Assembly (NCBI GenBank): GCA_027859175.1
Contig: JAQIBG010000117.1
Span: 1 to 54,685, forward strand
DNA length: 54,685 nucleotides
Direction of reading: 5' to 3'
DNA from: Planctomycetota bacterium
GTDB taxonomy: Bacteria; Planctomycetota; UBA11346
Shown here: positions 7,353-15,575 of the stretch, in pieces
Numbering within the stretch: position 1 is the stretch's first letter
Layout: every line of letters starts with the position of its first letter
The notes under the pieces: generated by a model
What the model was told of the DNA's origin: nothing
Seen by the model: only the letters and a program-made list of their open reading frames with translations
The model's database searches: none
Program-made: the position numbers and the translations under genes

Positions 7353-9497
7353 TCAACAAACGTGCTCTGCGCGCGCCACAATCTCCTGCTGTTCGAGTGC
7401 GCTGAGTTCAACAAAGCGTGCGTTGAAGCCGGCGATGCGCACCAGCAGATCTCGGTGGCGCTCAGGATGGCACTGGGCATCGCGTAGTTGTGCGGCGCTG
7501 ACGCAGGCGATCTGGAGCTCTTGACCACCGTCGATGAAGAAGCCCTCAACCAAAGCGCGGAGATGATCAAGCCGCATGCCCTGCGGATTCAGGTTGAGAT
7601 TCAAATTGGTGCCGCCGCCATAATCGCGCGCTGGATCAAGCGTGAGCACACTGCCCAGCACTGCCGTGGGCCCAGCAAGCGCGCGCCCGCTGCATGCGCC
7701 GAGTGAATCCCCAAGCGCCTCGCCGGCATGGCGACCATCGGCGGTGGCCCCGAGGGTTTTACCGGCCATGTGGTGCAGGCTGCGCACCACATGGCAGTAC
7801 AACAAGCCTGGCAGACCCAAGGCCGCTGCCACGCGATCGCCAGCGCGATGCCGCGCATCGAGTATACGCCGCGCAATCGCGTCTATCTGTGGGTCGTCAT
7901 TACCCCAGGCAGTCACCGCCAAGAAACGCTGACGTAAGCTTTCATCTGGCCAGTCGCCACGCAACGCAGCACGCAAAGCATCCATGCTGACATCGCCGTG
8001 AAACACCAAGGCGTCGACGGCAGCCATAGCGTCGACCGCGTTACTCAAGCCACGCTCGTACGAGGCCGGGGTGCGATAGCGCAGGCCATTCGCGCAGTCG
8101 CTCCCGCGCTCAACGGTATCGTACATCAAGGCCGAGGTGAATGGCGTCGGCCGTTCCTGGGCATGGCGATCGCGCTGCGCCACGAACCCTGCCACCTGCT
8201 TCCGCAGCTGCTGCTCGACCCGCATCTCATAGCGCTCGATCCATTGCGACAGCGACTGCGGAGCCAGCTCCTCACACAGCGCGGCGTGAACCACATTGAT
8301 GTGAATCGCGCCCGGGCCCATCGCGGTTTCGCAAGCACGGCCAGGAATACCCAGCTCATTGCAGCCGATCACGCAATAGTCCCAGGCGTCTTCGGTTGCG
8401 ATCCCAAGACGCTCAAAGCCGGCCACCGTGGGGACGTCGTTGACCAACAAGGGCATGCTCACACCGCGCAGCAACATGTCGTAGGCCACGTTGGCCACAG
8501 GCGCATTGAGCGCCGGATGCCACCGTAAAAATACGTGCGGGTCTGGCACGCGCACGGCGTCGAAGGCGCGCAGAATCGCCTCGCTGGTAGCATTGCAGCA
8601 ATCGCGGCCGGTAGCGTCGGCGCCACCTATGGTCACGCATTGCGTTTTACTGAACCGACCGTGCACGCCATTGGCGTGAATCGCCAGCAGAAAGGCCTCA
8701 AATAATTCAGCCGTGTCTGGGCTATTGCCGACCGCCTCATCGGCAAACGGCGCCAACACCCGATCCAGCAGACCGAGCGAGACCGACAGGCCATGCCCCT
8801 CGATGTGTTGCGCTAGGTGGCACAGCACCACCGCCTGCAAGGCCTCATGCAGGGTACGCGCCGGCAAAGCCGGAACCCGACGACAGGCCTGGGCCATCCG
8901 TTTATACCGGGCAGCCAGCAGTGGGTCGCTTTCCCGTGCAGCGCGCTGCTCAGCACCCTCGGCGTAGCGCTGCGCCCAAGCGATCACCGCACGGCACGCC
9001 GTGGCCATCGCGCGGCGCCGTGCTTGCGCATCCGCGTCACCACGCCCGGCGTGCTCATCGCAGGCTGCGATGATACGCGCAAGCCCGCCATGAACCACGC
9101 GCTCCAAATCAACCGCCAGGTGGCCATAGCTGTGATGACCACCGAAGCCGTTTTGGTCGATATAATCCTGAATCGCGGTCGGCACCATTTCGGCATCGAT
9201 CACGGCGCACAGATCGGGCACCTCGATCCGGGCCTGGCCATCGGCGCCCCAACCGTACTCCGGCATAGTCATGATATGCCCGGGCTTGCCACCTGTGGCC
9301 CCGGCGAACATGGGATTGGTCTCAAGATCGAGATCGATCTCAGCCAGGATCGCCGTCAGCACACCCGCACTGCGCTCCGCGGGGTGGCACTCGGCACAGC
9401 GTGGCCAGGCACGCACCACGATCTCGGCGCGCTGCCAGTCGACATGATCCTGCGCCGCAGCGAGACGGGCATCGATGGTTTGACTTAAGGCCTGCAT
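7353..9497 (-). CDS. Glycyl radical enzyme, eliminase-like, substrate unknown
   Basis: The protein has 714 residues, shorter than most glycyl radical enzymes (about 780-850). It has the thiyl cysteine and acid pair in CVIGCNELGIP (C379, E381), the single-cysteine C-x-E arrangement of dehydratases and lyases rather than the CC of pyruvate formate-lyase. The C-terminal radical loop is RIAGFNARFVEL (G690). The start at 9497 follows GGGAGA and overlaps the activase by 13 nt, so the two are translationally coupled. The fold matches the anaerobic dehydratase/lyase family, but GCNE is not the GCVE of diol dehydratase, choline lyase or isethionate lyase, so the substrate is open. It lies in an operon with an aldo/keto reductase and an oxygenase under a LacI operator, which points to sugar- or polyol-derived substrates. 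Confidence 0.88.
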   Translation of the reverse strand: MQALSQTIDARLAAAQDHVDWQRAEIVVRAWPRCAECHPAERSAGVLTAILAEIDLDLETNPMFAGATGGKPGHIMTMPEYGWGADGQARIEVPDLCAVIDAEMVPTAIQDYIDQNGFGGHHSYGHLAVDLERVVHGGLARIIAACDEHAGRGDADAQARRRAMATACRAVIAWAQRYAEGAEQRAARESDPLLAARYKRMAQACRRVPALPARTLHEALQAVVLCHLAQHIEGHGLSVSLGLLDRVLAPFADEAVGNSPDTAELFEAFLLAIHANGVHGRFSKTQCVTIGGADATGRDCCNATSEAILRAFDAVRVPDPHVFLRWHPALNAPVANVAYDMLLRGVSMPLLVNDVPTVAGFERLGIATEDAWDYCVIGCNELGIPGRACETAMGPGAIHINVVHAALCEELAPQSLSQWIERYEMRVEQQLRKQVAGFVAQRDRHAQERPTPFTSALMYDTVERGSDCANGLRYRTPASYERGLSNAVDAMAAVDALVFHGDVSMDALRAALRGDWPDESLRQRFLAVTAWGNDDPQIDAIARRILDARHRAGDRVAAALGLPGLLYCHVVRSLHHMAGKTLGATADGRHAGEALGDSLGACSGRALAGPTAVLGSVLTLDPARDYGGGTNLNLNLNPQGMRLDHLRALVEGFFIDGGQELQIACVSAAQLRDAQCHPERHRDLLVRIAGFNARFVELSALEQQEIVARAEHVC

Positions 9498-10213
9498 GAC
9501 TCGTTCTCCCAAATCGCAATACCGTAACGCCGCAAACACGCAGCAAAGCCGGCGATCACCGTGTCGTCGACGCTGCAGCGCCGTGGATCGACCCCGCCCT
9601 TGCCGCGGCCCCAGTCGTGTCCTGGTAATAATTCAACCGGCGCCTGAAACCGGCCCACGCGCTGGGCATGAGCCTCCCACGCCGCCGGCGTATCATTAAA
9701 TCCAGCAATGACCGGCACCCGAATGCGCAGGTCTGCGCCAGACTCAAGCACGCGGGTGAGATTGGCCTCGATATGCCCACGGTCGGCCCCGGTCGCGGCA
9801 CGCAAATCTGCCGGGTCGGCATGCTTGTAATCAAACAACCACAGATCCACCACGTCCAGCAGAGCCTCGACCGCCGCCACCGGCACCATGCCAGCCGTCT
9901 CAACGCAGCGATGCACCCCCGCTGCACCAAGGCGCGCCAGCAACTGCGCCGCGCCTGCGGCTTGGAGCAAGGGATCCCCGCCCGACAAGGTCACACCGCC
10001 GCCCGAGCGATCCCAAAAGCGCCGGTCGCGCAACAACTCCTGCGCCAGATCATCAGGCGCACGCTCCGCGCCACCCCCCGCCACCTGCGCCTCCGGATTA
10101 TGACACCACCAACAACGCAAGGCACAGCCCTGCATAAACACGGTGGTGCGAATACCCGGCCCATCATGAAAACAGCAGCGCTGTATTCTATTGATGCGGA
10201 GTGTGGTGGTCAC
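9485..10213 (-). CDS. Glycyl radical enzyme activating enzyme (radical SAM)
   Basis: A 242-residue radical SAM protein. It has the 4Fe-4S motif CX3CX2C in GCALRCWWCHNPE, the substrate-loop signature RCCFHDGPGIRTTVFMQ before it, and the SAM-binding LSGGDPLLQ. The length is that of a minimal pyruvate formate-lyase-type activase, without the extra ferredoxin-like cluster domain found in many eliminase activases. It installs the glycyl radical on the partner encoded next. The start is GTG at 10213, preceded by GGAGG at 6 nt spacing; a longer reading upstream lacks homology. The GTG overlaps the TGA of the sulfatase remnant (GTGA), so it is coupled to that frame. It acts in the anaerobic cytoplasm. 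Confidence 0.9.
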   Translation of the reverse strand: MTTTLRINRIQRCCFHDGPGIRTTVFMQGCALRCWWCHNPEAQVAGGGAERAPDDLAQELLRDRRFWDRSGGGVTLSGGDPLLQAAGAAQLLARLGAAGVHRCVETAGMVPVAAVEALLDVVDLWLFDYKHADPADLRAATGADRGHIEANLTRVLESGADLRIRVPVIAGFNDTPAAWEAHAQRVGRFQAPVELLPGHDWGRGKGGVDPRRCSVDDTVIAGFAACLRRYGIAIWENESCRP

Positions 10214-10368
10214 GATGCCTCCAAACCCAAGCGCTGATACTGCTCGCTCGGCGCGTCTGCAGCGCGCTGAGCAAAGCGAGCAATGTTCATGGCATGAACC
10301 CAATCACAGCCGTAGGCCGACAGGTAGTGTCGGTTGAGGCTGTCTAGGAGAATGAGGATGGCTTTCAT
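10210..10368 (-). pseudogene. Internally deleted sulfatase remnant (N- and C-terminal ends joined)
   Basis: A 52-codon frame. Residues 1-36 (MKAILILLDSLNRHYLSAYG, then CDWVHAMNIARFAQRA) match the metal-binding start of S1-family sulfatases. The last 15 or so (DAPSEQYQRLGL) look like the C-terminal tail of the same family. The 400 or more residues between, including the formylglycine CxPxR motif, are missing, so it cannot be catalytic. The join is in frame and the stop overlaps the activase start, so the remnant now acts as a translated leader for it. A repeat element with 7-bp units abuts its start codon at 10373. The parent gene was probably a normal operon member. Recombination removing the middle is the simplest explanation. 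Confidence 0.6.
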
Positions 10369-10372
10369 GTCT

Positions 10373-10546
10373 GGGTTCCTGGTTCTGGGTTCCTGGTTCC
10401 TGGTTCCTGGTGCGCGCCCTTGGCGCGTCGTGGTCCAAGTCAAACCGTCAACGAAGTTAATCCGGGGCCCTGGGTGAATCCGCCTGCGCATTTATGCCGG
10501 CAACCAACGCGCGCAGCGCGCACCAGGAACCAGGAACCAGGAACCC
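10373..10546. repeat. Inverted-repeat element with heptamer arms, copy 2
   Basis: A perfect inverted repeat of 31 bp: 10387-10417 matches the complement of 10516-10546. The outer 24 bp is GGTTCCT repeated in tandem, and one further unit with a base missing lies to the left (from 10373). The element sits inside the operon between the aldo/keto reductase and the sulfatase remnant. Its core differs from copies 1 and 3. Confidence 0.75.
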
Positions 10547-10549
10547 TCA

Positions 10550-11557
10550 TCAGCATCCCCCCTTCTGCGCGAGAGCCGCATCGATAGCAGCCATTTCCTC
10601 TGCCGTTAAGGCAGGCGCCTCGCCGGCAGCAAGATTGTCGACGAGTTGTTCAACACTGCTCGCACCAGCGATCACGCCAGCCACGATGTCACTGCGCAAC
10701 AACCAGGTCAGTGCCATCTGGGCCAGGCTCTGGCCGCGCGCCTGGGCAATCGCATTTAAAGCTGTGATCTGCCTGAGTCGGCTGTCGGTTAGCTGGCGCG
10801 CCAGATTGTTGATGCCCTTGGCGGCGCGTGAATCGGCCGGGACACCCGATACGTAGCGATCGGTGAGTAAGCCTTGCGCCAGTGGGCTGAACGCGATGAC
10901 GCCCTGTCCGGCAGCCGCGCAATGCGGCAATACCTGCTGCTCGGGGCTGCGATCAAACATGTTGTACTTCACCTGGATGATCACCAAAGGCAGCCGATAC
11001 GCAGCGGCAAGCGCAGCAGCCTCGCCAATGCGCTCGCCGCAGTAATTGGAGATGCCAGCATACAGCGCTTTGCCTTGACGGACGATGTCAGCAAGGGCGC
11101 CGATTGTTTCTTCCAGCGGGGTGTCGGGGTCGGGCCGGTGGTGATAAAAAATATCGACATACTCAAGGCCCATACGCTGCAACGATTGATCGAGACTCGC
11201 CGTCAGGTATTTGCGCGAGCCAAAGTTTCCATACGGACCCGGCCACATGTCGTAACCAGCCTTGGTACTGATGACCAGCTCATCGCGATACGCCCGCAGA
11301 CTGTCAGCCATCACCTGACCAAAGGCTGACTCTGCAGCACCAGGCGGCGGGCCATAATTGTTAGCCAGATCAAAATGGGTCAGGCCGCGATCAAAACCTG
11401 CCGTGACCAAACGGCGCAGGAGGTCCGCATCGTGGCAATGCTGCCATAAACCGAGACAGATCGGCGGCAGACACAGCCCGCTGCGCCCACACCGGCGATA
11501 CGGCATGCTGTTGTAACGGCTGGCTGCGGCCTGGTAGGCACCATGGCTTGCCGGCAT
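10550..11557 (-). CDS. Aldo/keto reductase, YghZ/Gpr-like
   Basis: A 335-residue NADPH-dependent aldo/keto reductase. The catalytic tetrad is visible: D63 and Y68 in FDLANNYGPPPG, K99 in VISTKAGYD, and a histidine in DIFYHHRPD. NNYGPPPG followed by a GYDMWPGPYG loop is characteristic of the AKR14 group (YghZ, L-glyceraldehyde 3-phosphate reductase). In this context it probably reduces an aldehyde released from sugar breakdown. The start overlaps the oxygenase stop as TGATG with GGGAG upstream, so it is coupled to the preceding gene. An alternative ATG at 11506 would trim 17 residues outside the conserved fold. The protein is soluble and cytoplasmic. Confidence 0.85.
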   Translation of the reverse strand: MPASHGAYQAAASRYNSMPYRRCGRSGLCLPPICLGLWQHCHDADLLRRLVTAGFDRGLTHFDLANNYGPPPGAAESAFGQVMADSLRAYRDELVISTKAGYDMWPGPYGNFGSRKYLTASLDQSLQRMGLEYVDIFYHHRPDPDTPLEETIGALADIVRQGKALYAGISNYCGERIGEAAALAAAYRLPLVIIQVKYNMFDRSPEQQVLPHCAAAGQGVIAFSPLAQGLLTDRYVSGVPADSRAAKGINNLARQLTDSRLRQITALNAIAQARGQSLAQMALTWLLRSDIVAGVIAGASSVEQLVDNLAAGEAPALTAEEMAAIDAALAQKGGC

Positions 11558-12396
11558 CAGTGCGCTCCCACCGTGGCGACCGCTGCCGCGACCTGGTCTT
11601 CAATGATCAAGCGCGCTGCCGGATGCGGGCAGCGTTCGCCATGGCGCTGGGCCCAACGCAATACCTTCACCGTGCGCAACTGGCTGATCTGGGCTGGGTT
11701 CACCCACACTGCGCCCACACCGATGCGCCCCTGATCCGATGTGTTGGGCGGTGAGTAATGCCACATATTGCTATGCCAGATCACGGCATCACCGGGTGCG
11801 AGTTCGATGTGCTCTACCGCAAGATCGGCGCACTGGTCGCGTGGCAGTTCGGCGTGAATCGAATCGTCATAGCTCACATGCGGCACCACTGGGCCGAGGT
11901 GCGAGCCCGGCACCATCTGCAAACAGCCATTGACCTTGGTCGCCGGATCGATCGCCAACCAGGCGTTGACGGCGTCCACGTTGTCGTCGCGCCACAAGCC
12001 GATGTCTTGATGCCAGGGCGTGGGGCCACCAATGCGCGCAGGCTTCATGAACGCGGAACAATATTTATTGAGCACATCGGGGCCAAGTAGGCTGGTCAGA
12101 TGCGCCAGCATGGCTTCACCGGCATACCAGTTGTCCCACAGGGCGGGAATCTGGTCGAGTTGATTCAATTTGCGAAAGCGCTCGTGCAAGGGCACGGCGT
12201 CTGGATTGGTCTTCGCCACCCCCTCCAGAATGGGGTCGCCCGCGTAGCGGCCCGCTTCGGCCATTTCTTGGCAGCGCGCCAACAGGCCAGCCCGAATCGC
12301 TTCGGTCTGGTTGGTGGTGAGCAGGGCGCGGGCAATGTAGTAGCCGCGAGTGCATAACTGCTCGCGTTGCTGAGGGCTTGGGGTGCTGATGGCCAT
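11557..12396 (-). CDS. Phytanoyl-CoA dioxygenase (PhyH)-family oxygenase
   Basis: A 279-residue Fe(II)/2-oxoglutarate-dependent enzyme of the PhyH family. The iron triad is H129 and D131 in PTPWHQDIGLW and H213 in SNMWHYSPPN. R224 in DQGRIG would bind 2-oxoglutarate. A GSHLGP segment matches the conserved strand between them. Members hydroxylate very varied small molecules, and the substrate here is unknown. The ATG at 12396 follows GGAGA at about 9 nt; the longer frame from 12435 would start inside the LacI operator and is unlikely. It is the first gene of a leftward operon that also encodes an oxygen-sensitive glycyl radical enzyme, an unusual pairing. Confidence 0.85.
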   Translation of the reverse strand: MAISTPSPQQREQLCTRGYYIARALLTTNQTEAIRAGLLARCQEMAEAGRYAGDPILEGVAKTNPDAVPLHERFRKLNQLDQIPALWDNWYAGEAMLAHLTSLLGPDVLNKYCSAFMKPARIGGPTPWHQDIGLWRDDNVDAVNAWLAIDPATKVNGCLQMVPGSHLGPVVPHVSYDDSIHAELPRDQCADLAVEHIELAPGDAVIWHSNMWHYSPPNTSDQGRIGVGAVWVNPAQISQLRTVKVLRWAQRHGERCPHPAARLIIEDQVAAAVATVGAH

Positions 12397-12419
12397 CACT
12401 ATGTCTCCATGGCGATCTG

Positions 12420-12435
12420 ATGACAACGTTGTCAT
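12420..12435. promoter_or_regulatory. LacI-type operator, perfect 16-bp palindrome
   Basis: ATGACAACGTTGTCAT is fully self-complementary with the central CG typical of LacI-family operators. It lies between the lacI-like stop and the oxygenase start, so it should control the oxygenase-to-glycyl-radical-enzyme operon. A 13/16 match lies before the regulator itself at 13464. Confidence 0.7.
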
Positions 12436-12452
12436 TTGGTGGTAAATGAAAA

Positions 12453-13451
12453 CTAGCGCGTGGGGCCTGCCAAGGCCGTGGTGCTGGGATGGAATGCCAT
12501 CGGGGCCAAAATCTGACGATCAATCGTCTTGCCCTCAATCAGGCCCACCAACTGGTGGACCGCGCGAGCAATGCAACCGGCCAAGTCGTGGGCCACCGCC
12601 GGGTCGTCCTGCAGCGGAGCGCCACGCTCATCGAGATGACCAAATACCACCAGTTCAACGGGCACGCCGGCGTCGGCTAAGACTTGGTGCGCCGTGCGAC
12701 CGATAGATTGATTGGCGCCAATGATGGCCGTGAGCCCTAACTCCGCGACGCACTGGGGGTCGGGCGTCTCATTGAATACCCAGTCATCACGCAGCTCCAC
12801 CCCGGCGGCGCGCATGGCCGTCTCCCAGCCGCGCTGGCGACGACCGAAGATCCCCTGCCACTCACGGTTGCGGCCAAATCCGATGCGTTCGTGGCCAGCG
12901 TGGCGCAAGGCCTCCACCGCCAGGCGGCCGCCCTGCTCGTCATCGGGCCGCGCGTAGACTACGTCCGGATCTCCATCCGGATGCTCCAAGGCATAGACCA
13001 CCGGGATGCGGCAGCGGCGAATCGTGTCCATGTGGGCCGGGTTCTGATACAGGTCGCGATTAAGCACTAGCAGACCATCGGCACTGCCAAGGTCGGCATG
13101 GATATCGCCGCCGGCCACGAAGTGCTCCCACCCGGTCAGCAAGGTGGTGTGGTAGCCGAGTTCCACCCCGGCGCGCATCAAACCAGCCATGATCTCGCCG
13201 GTGAAGTGACCGCGCGCGGCGAAGAAACTCGGATGAGCCCCCAGCACGCCAATGCAGCGCGAGCGCCCGGTTCGCAGCATGCGGGCCGCCGCATGGGGCA
13301 CGTAGCCGAGGCTGTTGGCAGCCGCGCGGACCCTGGCAATGGTGGCCGCCGAGATCGCAACCGTGCCCGGAGCCTTATTGAGCACGCGAGATGCCGTCGA
13401 CACCGACACCCCCGCCTCTTTAGCCACCGCATGTAAATTCGAGCCAGCCAT
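12453..13451 (-). CDS. LacI-family transcriptional regulator
   Basis: The protein has 332 residues. The N-terminal DNA-binding part is classical: [20 protein letters not shown] then the hinge helix [15 protein letters not shown]. Residues 65-325 form the periplasmic-binding-protein-like sugar-sensing domain ([10 protein letters not shown], then [12 protein letters not shown] and so on). It is the likely repressor of the downstream oxygenase/reductase/glycyl radical operon, because a perfect operator sits between its stop and that operon, and a degenerate copy lies in its own upstream region. The divergent pseudopilin gene at 13593 shares that upstream region and may be co-regulated. The ligand is unknown, presumably a sugar or sugar derivative. 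Confidence 0.92.
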   Translation of the reverse strand: MAGSNLHAVAKEAGVSVSTASRVLNKAPGTVAISAATIARVRAAANSLGYVPHAAARMLRTGRSRCIGVLGAHPSFFAARGHFTGEIMAGLMRAGVELGYHTTLLTGWEHFVAGGDIHADLGSADGLLVLNRDLYQNPAHMDTIRRCRIPVVYALEHPDGDPDVVYARPDDEQGGRLAVEALRHAGHERIGFGRNREWQGIFGRRQRGWETAMRAAGVELRDDWVFNETPDPQCVAELGLTAIIGANQSIGRTAHQVLADAGVPVELVVFGHLDERGAPLQDDPAVAHDLAGCIARAVHQLVGLIEGKTIDRQILAPMAFHPSTTALAGPTR

Positions 13452-13463
13452 GACAGCGTTCTA

Positions 13464-13479
13464 CTGCAAACGTTGTCAT
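13464..13479. promoter_or_regulatory. Degenerate LacI operator upstream of the regulator
   Basis: CTGCAAACGTTGTCAT matches the perfect operator at 12420 in 13 of 16 positions, with the right half exact. It is 13 bp upstream of the lacI-like start and 114 bp upstream of the divergent pseudopilin gene, consistent with autoregulation. Confidence 0.5.
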
Positions 13480-13592
13480 TCGTCAATGCTGAGTGTCGGC
13501 GCCTGACACAAGAACGCACTCGAAGCGCAGATGCTGCTTCAGCCCCCCTTTGTTTACTGGGTATAGTAACAAACTGGGATGGAGGGGTCTTG

Positions 13593-14252
13593 ATGGCTAA
13601 ACGTGCTGGCTTCACCCTGATCGAACTCCTGGTGGTGATCTCCATCATCGCGATCTTGGCTGCGCTCTTGATCCCGGCGATCGGCATGGCGCGCCGTTCG
13701 GCAATTCGCATCCAGTGCCTCAATACGGTTCGCCAGATCGGCATGGTCATGCAGACCTACGCCGATGACAACAACGGCTACCTGGTCTCGCAAAAGCTCG
13801 TTGGCGGAGCCGTATGGCGCCAAATCTTGGGGCCCTACCTCGAAGCCCCCAAAAACCAAATGGACTACCTGACCTGCCCCGAACTCCCGTCGGCCAAGTA
13901 CGTCTTCCAAGGCTACGGATTCAATTCTTTCTACGACGCACCAGGCTGGGTGCATAATAATTGGTATGACCGCAAATATAGCGGGTGGCCTGCCCCGGCG
14001 CGTGACGTCCTGTGGGATTCAGTCACGCTCCGCAGCTGGCGCGTTCTCGCCGGCGACAGCTACGACTGGCACTTCCACACCATCCGCAGTTATCGCGATG
14101 GTACGCTTAAGCCCATTTTGACCGGCACTGAAAAGCGCCACGGTGAACACTATAATTTTGTCTTTCACGATATGCACACCGAGAGCCTGAACTGGGAAGA
14201 CACCAAGCTCAGCCTCTACGACACCAAGGTGTTCCGCGACCAGAACCCCTGA
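13593..14252 (+). CDS. Pseudopilin-like protein (prepilin-type N-terminus)
   Basis: A 219-residue protein with a type-IV prepilin leader and methylation segment: [20 protein letters not shown], cleaved after Gly6 with Glu at mature position 5. One long N-terminal membrane helix follows, then a globular domain with DDNNGYLV. The C-terminal signature of the H-X9-DG family is degenerate here ([14 protein letters not shown] replacing DG). Such proteins are numerous in PVC genomes and are processed by PilD and assembled through a type II secretion-like system; individual roles are mostly unknown. GGAGGGG precedes the ATG at 13593, which fixes the start. It is divergent from the LacI regulator and may share its control. 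Confidence 0.85.
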   Translation: MAKRAGFTLIELLVVISIIAILAALLIPAIGMARRSAIRIQCLNTVRQIGMVMQTYADDNNGYLVSQKLVGGAVWRQILGPYLEAPKNQMDYLTCPELPSAKYVFQGYGFNSFYDAPGWVHNNWYDRKYSGWPAPARDVLWDSVTLRSWRVLAGDSYDWHFHTIRSYRDGTLKPILTGTEKRHGEHYNFVFHDMHTESLNWEDTKLSLYDTKVFRDQNP

Positions 14253-14311
14253 CAGTTAAATAAAGACAACACACCGACACAGACAATTTTGAGCGCCTCT
14301 GTCGTCGGGCC

Positions 14312-15391
14312 TCACAACGCTTTCGGCGCCGGACCGTGCGTCCCGCCTGGCGCCCATCGCAAGGGAACCGGGTCTTGCTGCGGATAATCGCGGCCCGCAA
14401 GACGCGCCGCCAAGAGCTCGCAGGCCTCCTCAGCGAGTCCCTGTTGGTTATGATCCATCAAGCTTAAACGGATCCCGTGCAGGTCGGTGCCAGCATAGCC
14501 GGTAGCAACCAACGACAGGTCTTCGGGCACCCGCAAGCCCAAGGTGGTGGCAATATGATCAACCCAGCTCACCTCGCGGGCGCTATAACCGATCCACCCG
14601 GTGGGTCGGTCATCACTGGCTAGCAGACGCTTGATGACCGCTTGAGCCTTGTGCCAGCCACCCGACTCACGGTGTAATCGCGCCGACGGCACCGCGTCTA
14701 TGCCCGGAATCGGATCCACGCAGAGCACGCGCTCCAGCAAGCCAGCTTCAGCCATGGCAAGACGATAGCCATGCAAGCGCAGCCACCGACTTTGGTGTAG
14801 CCAGCGCTCATCCTGACCGCGCGTAAAATCTGCGTAGACGATGTGGCGATGTCCTAAGCGCAACAACTCCCTGGTGGCCGCATACATCGCGCCGGCGTCG
14901 TCCAACTCCACATGATCGTCGCCATATTTGGAATTCATCCACACACAGGGCAAACCGGTATTCCGCAAGCTCTGCACCACCTCCTGTGGAACGCCGGTCT
15001 CGTATTTGACTAAAAAACCATCAACCGACCACTCTGACAACAAGCTCGGCAAGCGCTCGGTTGAGCGCAGGTCTTCTTCCGGCACCCGGCCGATCAACAA
15101 GCGCAGCCCGTGCTTCTCGAGTTGCACCACCAAGGCCGTGATCAACTCAACCGGGGTGCTCGATCGGAAGCGGTCGGTCGACAGCAGCAGGCCCACCGCC
15201 GAGAAGCGCCCACTACGGAATGCGAGGGCTGCACTATTGGGCCGATACCCCAAGGTGACCGCCGCTTGCTCAACCCGCTCAACCATGTCCTGACGGAACT
15301 TGTGACTTTGGCCGCCCAGAATGAAGCCCGCCGACTGGCGTGAGCACCCGGCCCGATTGGCCACATCTTGGATCGTTACCCGCTTGGCCAT
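14312..15391 (-). CDS. LacI-family regulator, second copy
   Basis: The protein has 359 residues. The helix-turn-helix is VTIQDVANRAGCSRQSAGFI, followed by the hinge region LGYRPNSAALAFRSGRFS. From about residue 60 a periplasmic-binding-protein-like domain follows (AVGLLLSTDRF, later DLSLVATGYAGTDLHG). It is longer than usual by some 20 residues. ATG at 15391 follows AGGGAC and starts 3 residues before the fold; ATG at 15409 is an alternative. It is divergent from the second pseudopilin gene, with a 16-bp perfect palindrome in between, so it probably controls that gene. Regulator and pseudopilin pairs of this sort are common in Lentisphaerota-like genomes. Confidence 0.85.
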   Translation of the reverse strand: MAKRVTIQDVANRAGCSRQSAGFILGGQSHKFRQDMVERVEQAAVTLGYRPNSAALAFRSGRFSAVGLLLSTDRFRSSTPVELITALVVQLEKHGLRLLIGRVPEEDLRSTERLPSLLSEWSVDGFLVKYETGVPQEVVQSLRNTGLPCVWMNSKYGDDHVELDDAGAMYAATRELLRLGHRHIVYADFTRGQDERWLHQSRWLRLHGYRLAMAEAGLLERVLCVDPIPGIDAVPSARLHRESGGWHKAQAVIKRLLASDDRPTGWIGYSAREVSWVDHIATTLGLRVPEDLSLVATGYAGTDLHGIRLSLMDHNQQGLAEEACELLAARLAGRDYPQQDPVPLRWAPGGTHGPAPKAL

Positions 15392-15516
15392 GGTCGTCCC
15401 TGCTGGCATCTCGCCATGTTTGTGCTATGTTGACTCGTATCCGCTCACCTCACATGGAGCCAAGGTAAGCTAGCGACAAACAGAACGTTTCACCGCAACA
15501 ACGTTAGATTCCTTGG

Positions 15517-15532
15517 ATTAGCATATGCTAAT
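15517..15532. promoter_or_regulatory. 16-bp perfect palindrome, candidate operator of second LacI protein
   Basis: ATTAGCATATGCTAAT is fully self-complementary and lies in the divergent gap, 43 bp before the pseudopilin start at 15576. The surrounding stretch is AT-rich and promoter-like. An ACAACGTTAG half-site resembling the first LacI operator lies about 20 bp further left. Confidence 0.55.
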
Positions 15533-15575
15533 GCGTAAGATATCCATATTCGACCGCCCCACGGAGATAGCGATC

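Noticed and set aside
9668-10237. 189-codon plus-strand frame opposite the activase
   Set aside because: Antisense shadow of a clear radical SAM gene; no motif.
12397-12435. Upstream start for the PhyH-family gene
   Set aside because: It would lie within the LacI operator and has no ribosome site; ATG at 12396 has GGAGA upstream and begins the conserved region.
13473-13592. 40-residue N-terminal extension of the first pseudopilin
   Set aside because: Prepilin leaders are short; the ATG at 13593 has GGAGGGG upstream and places the cleavage Gly at position 6.
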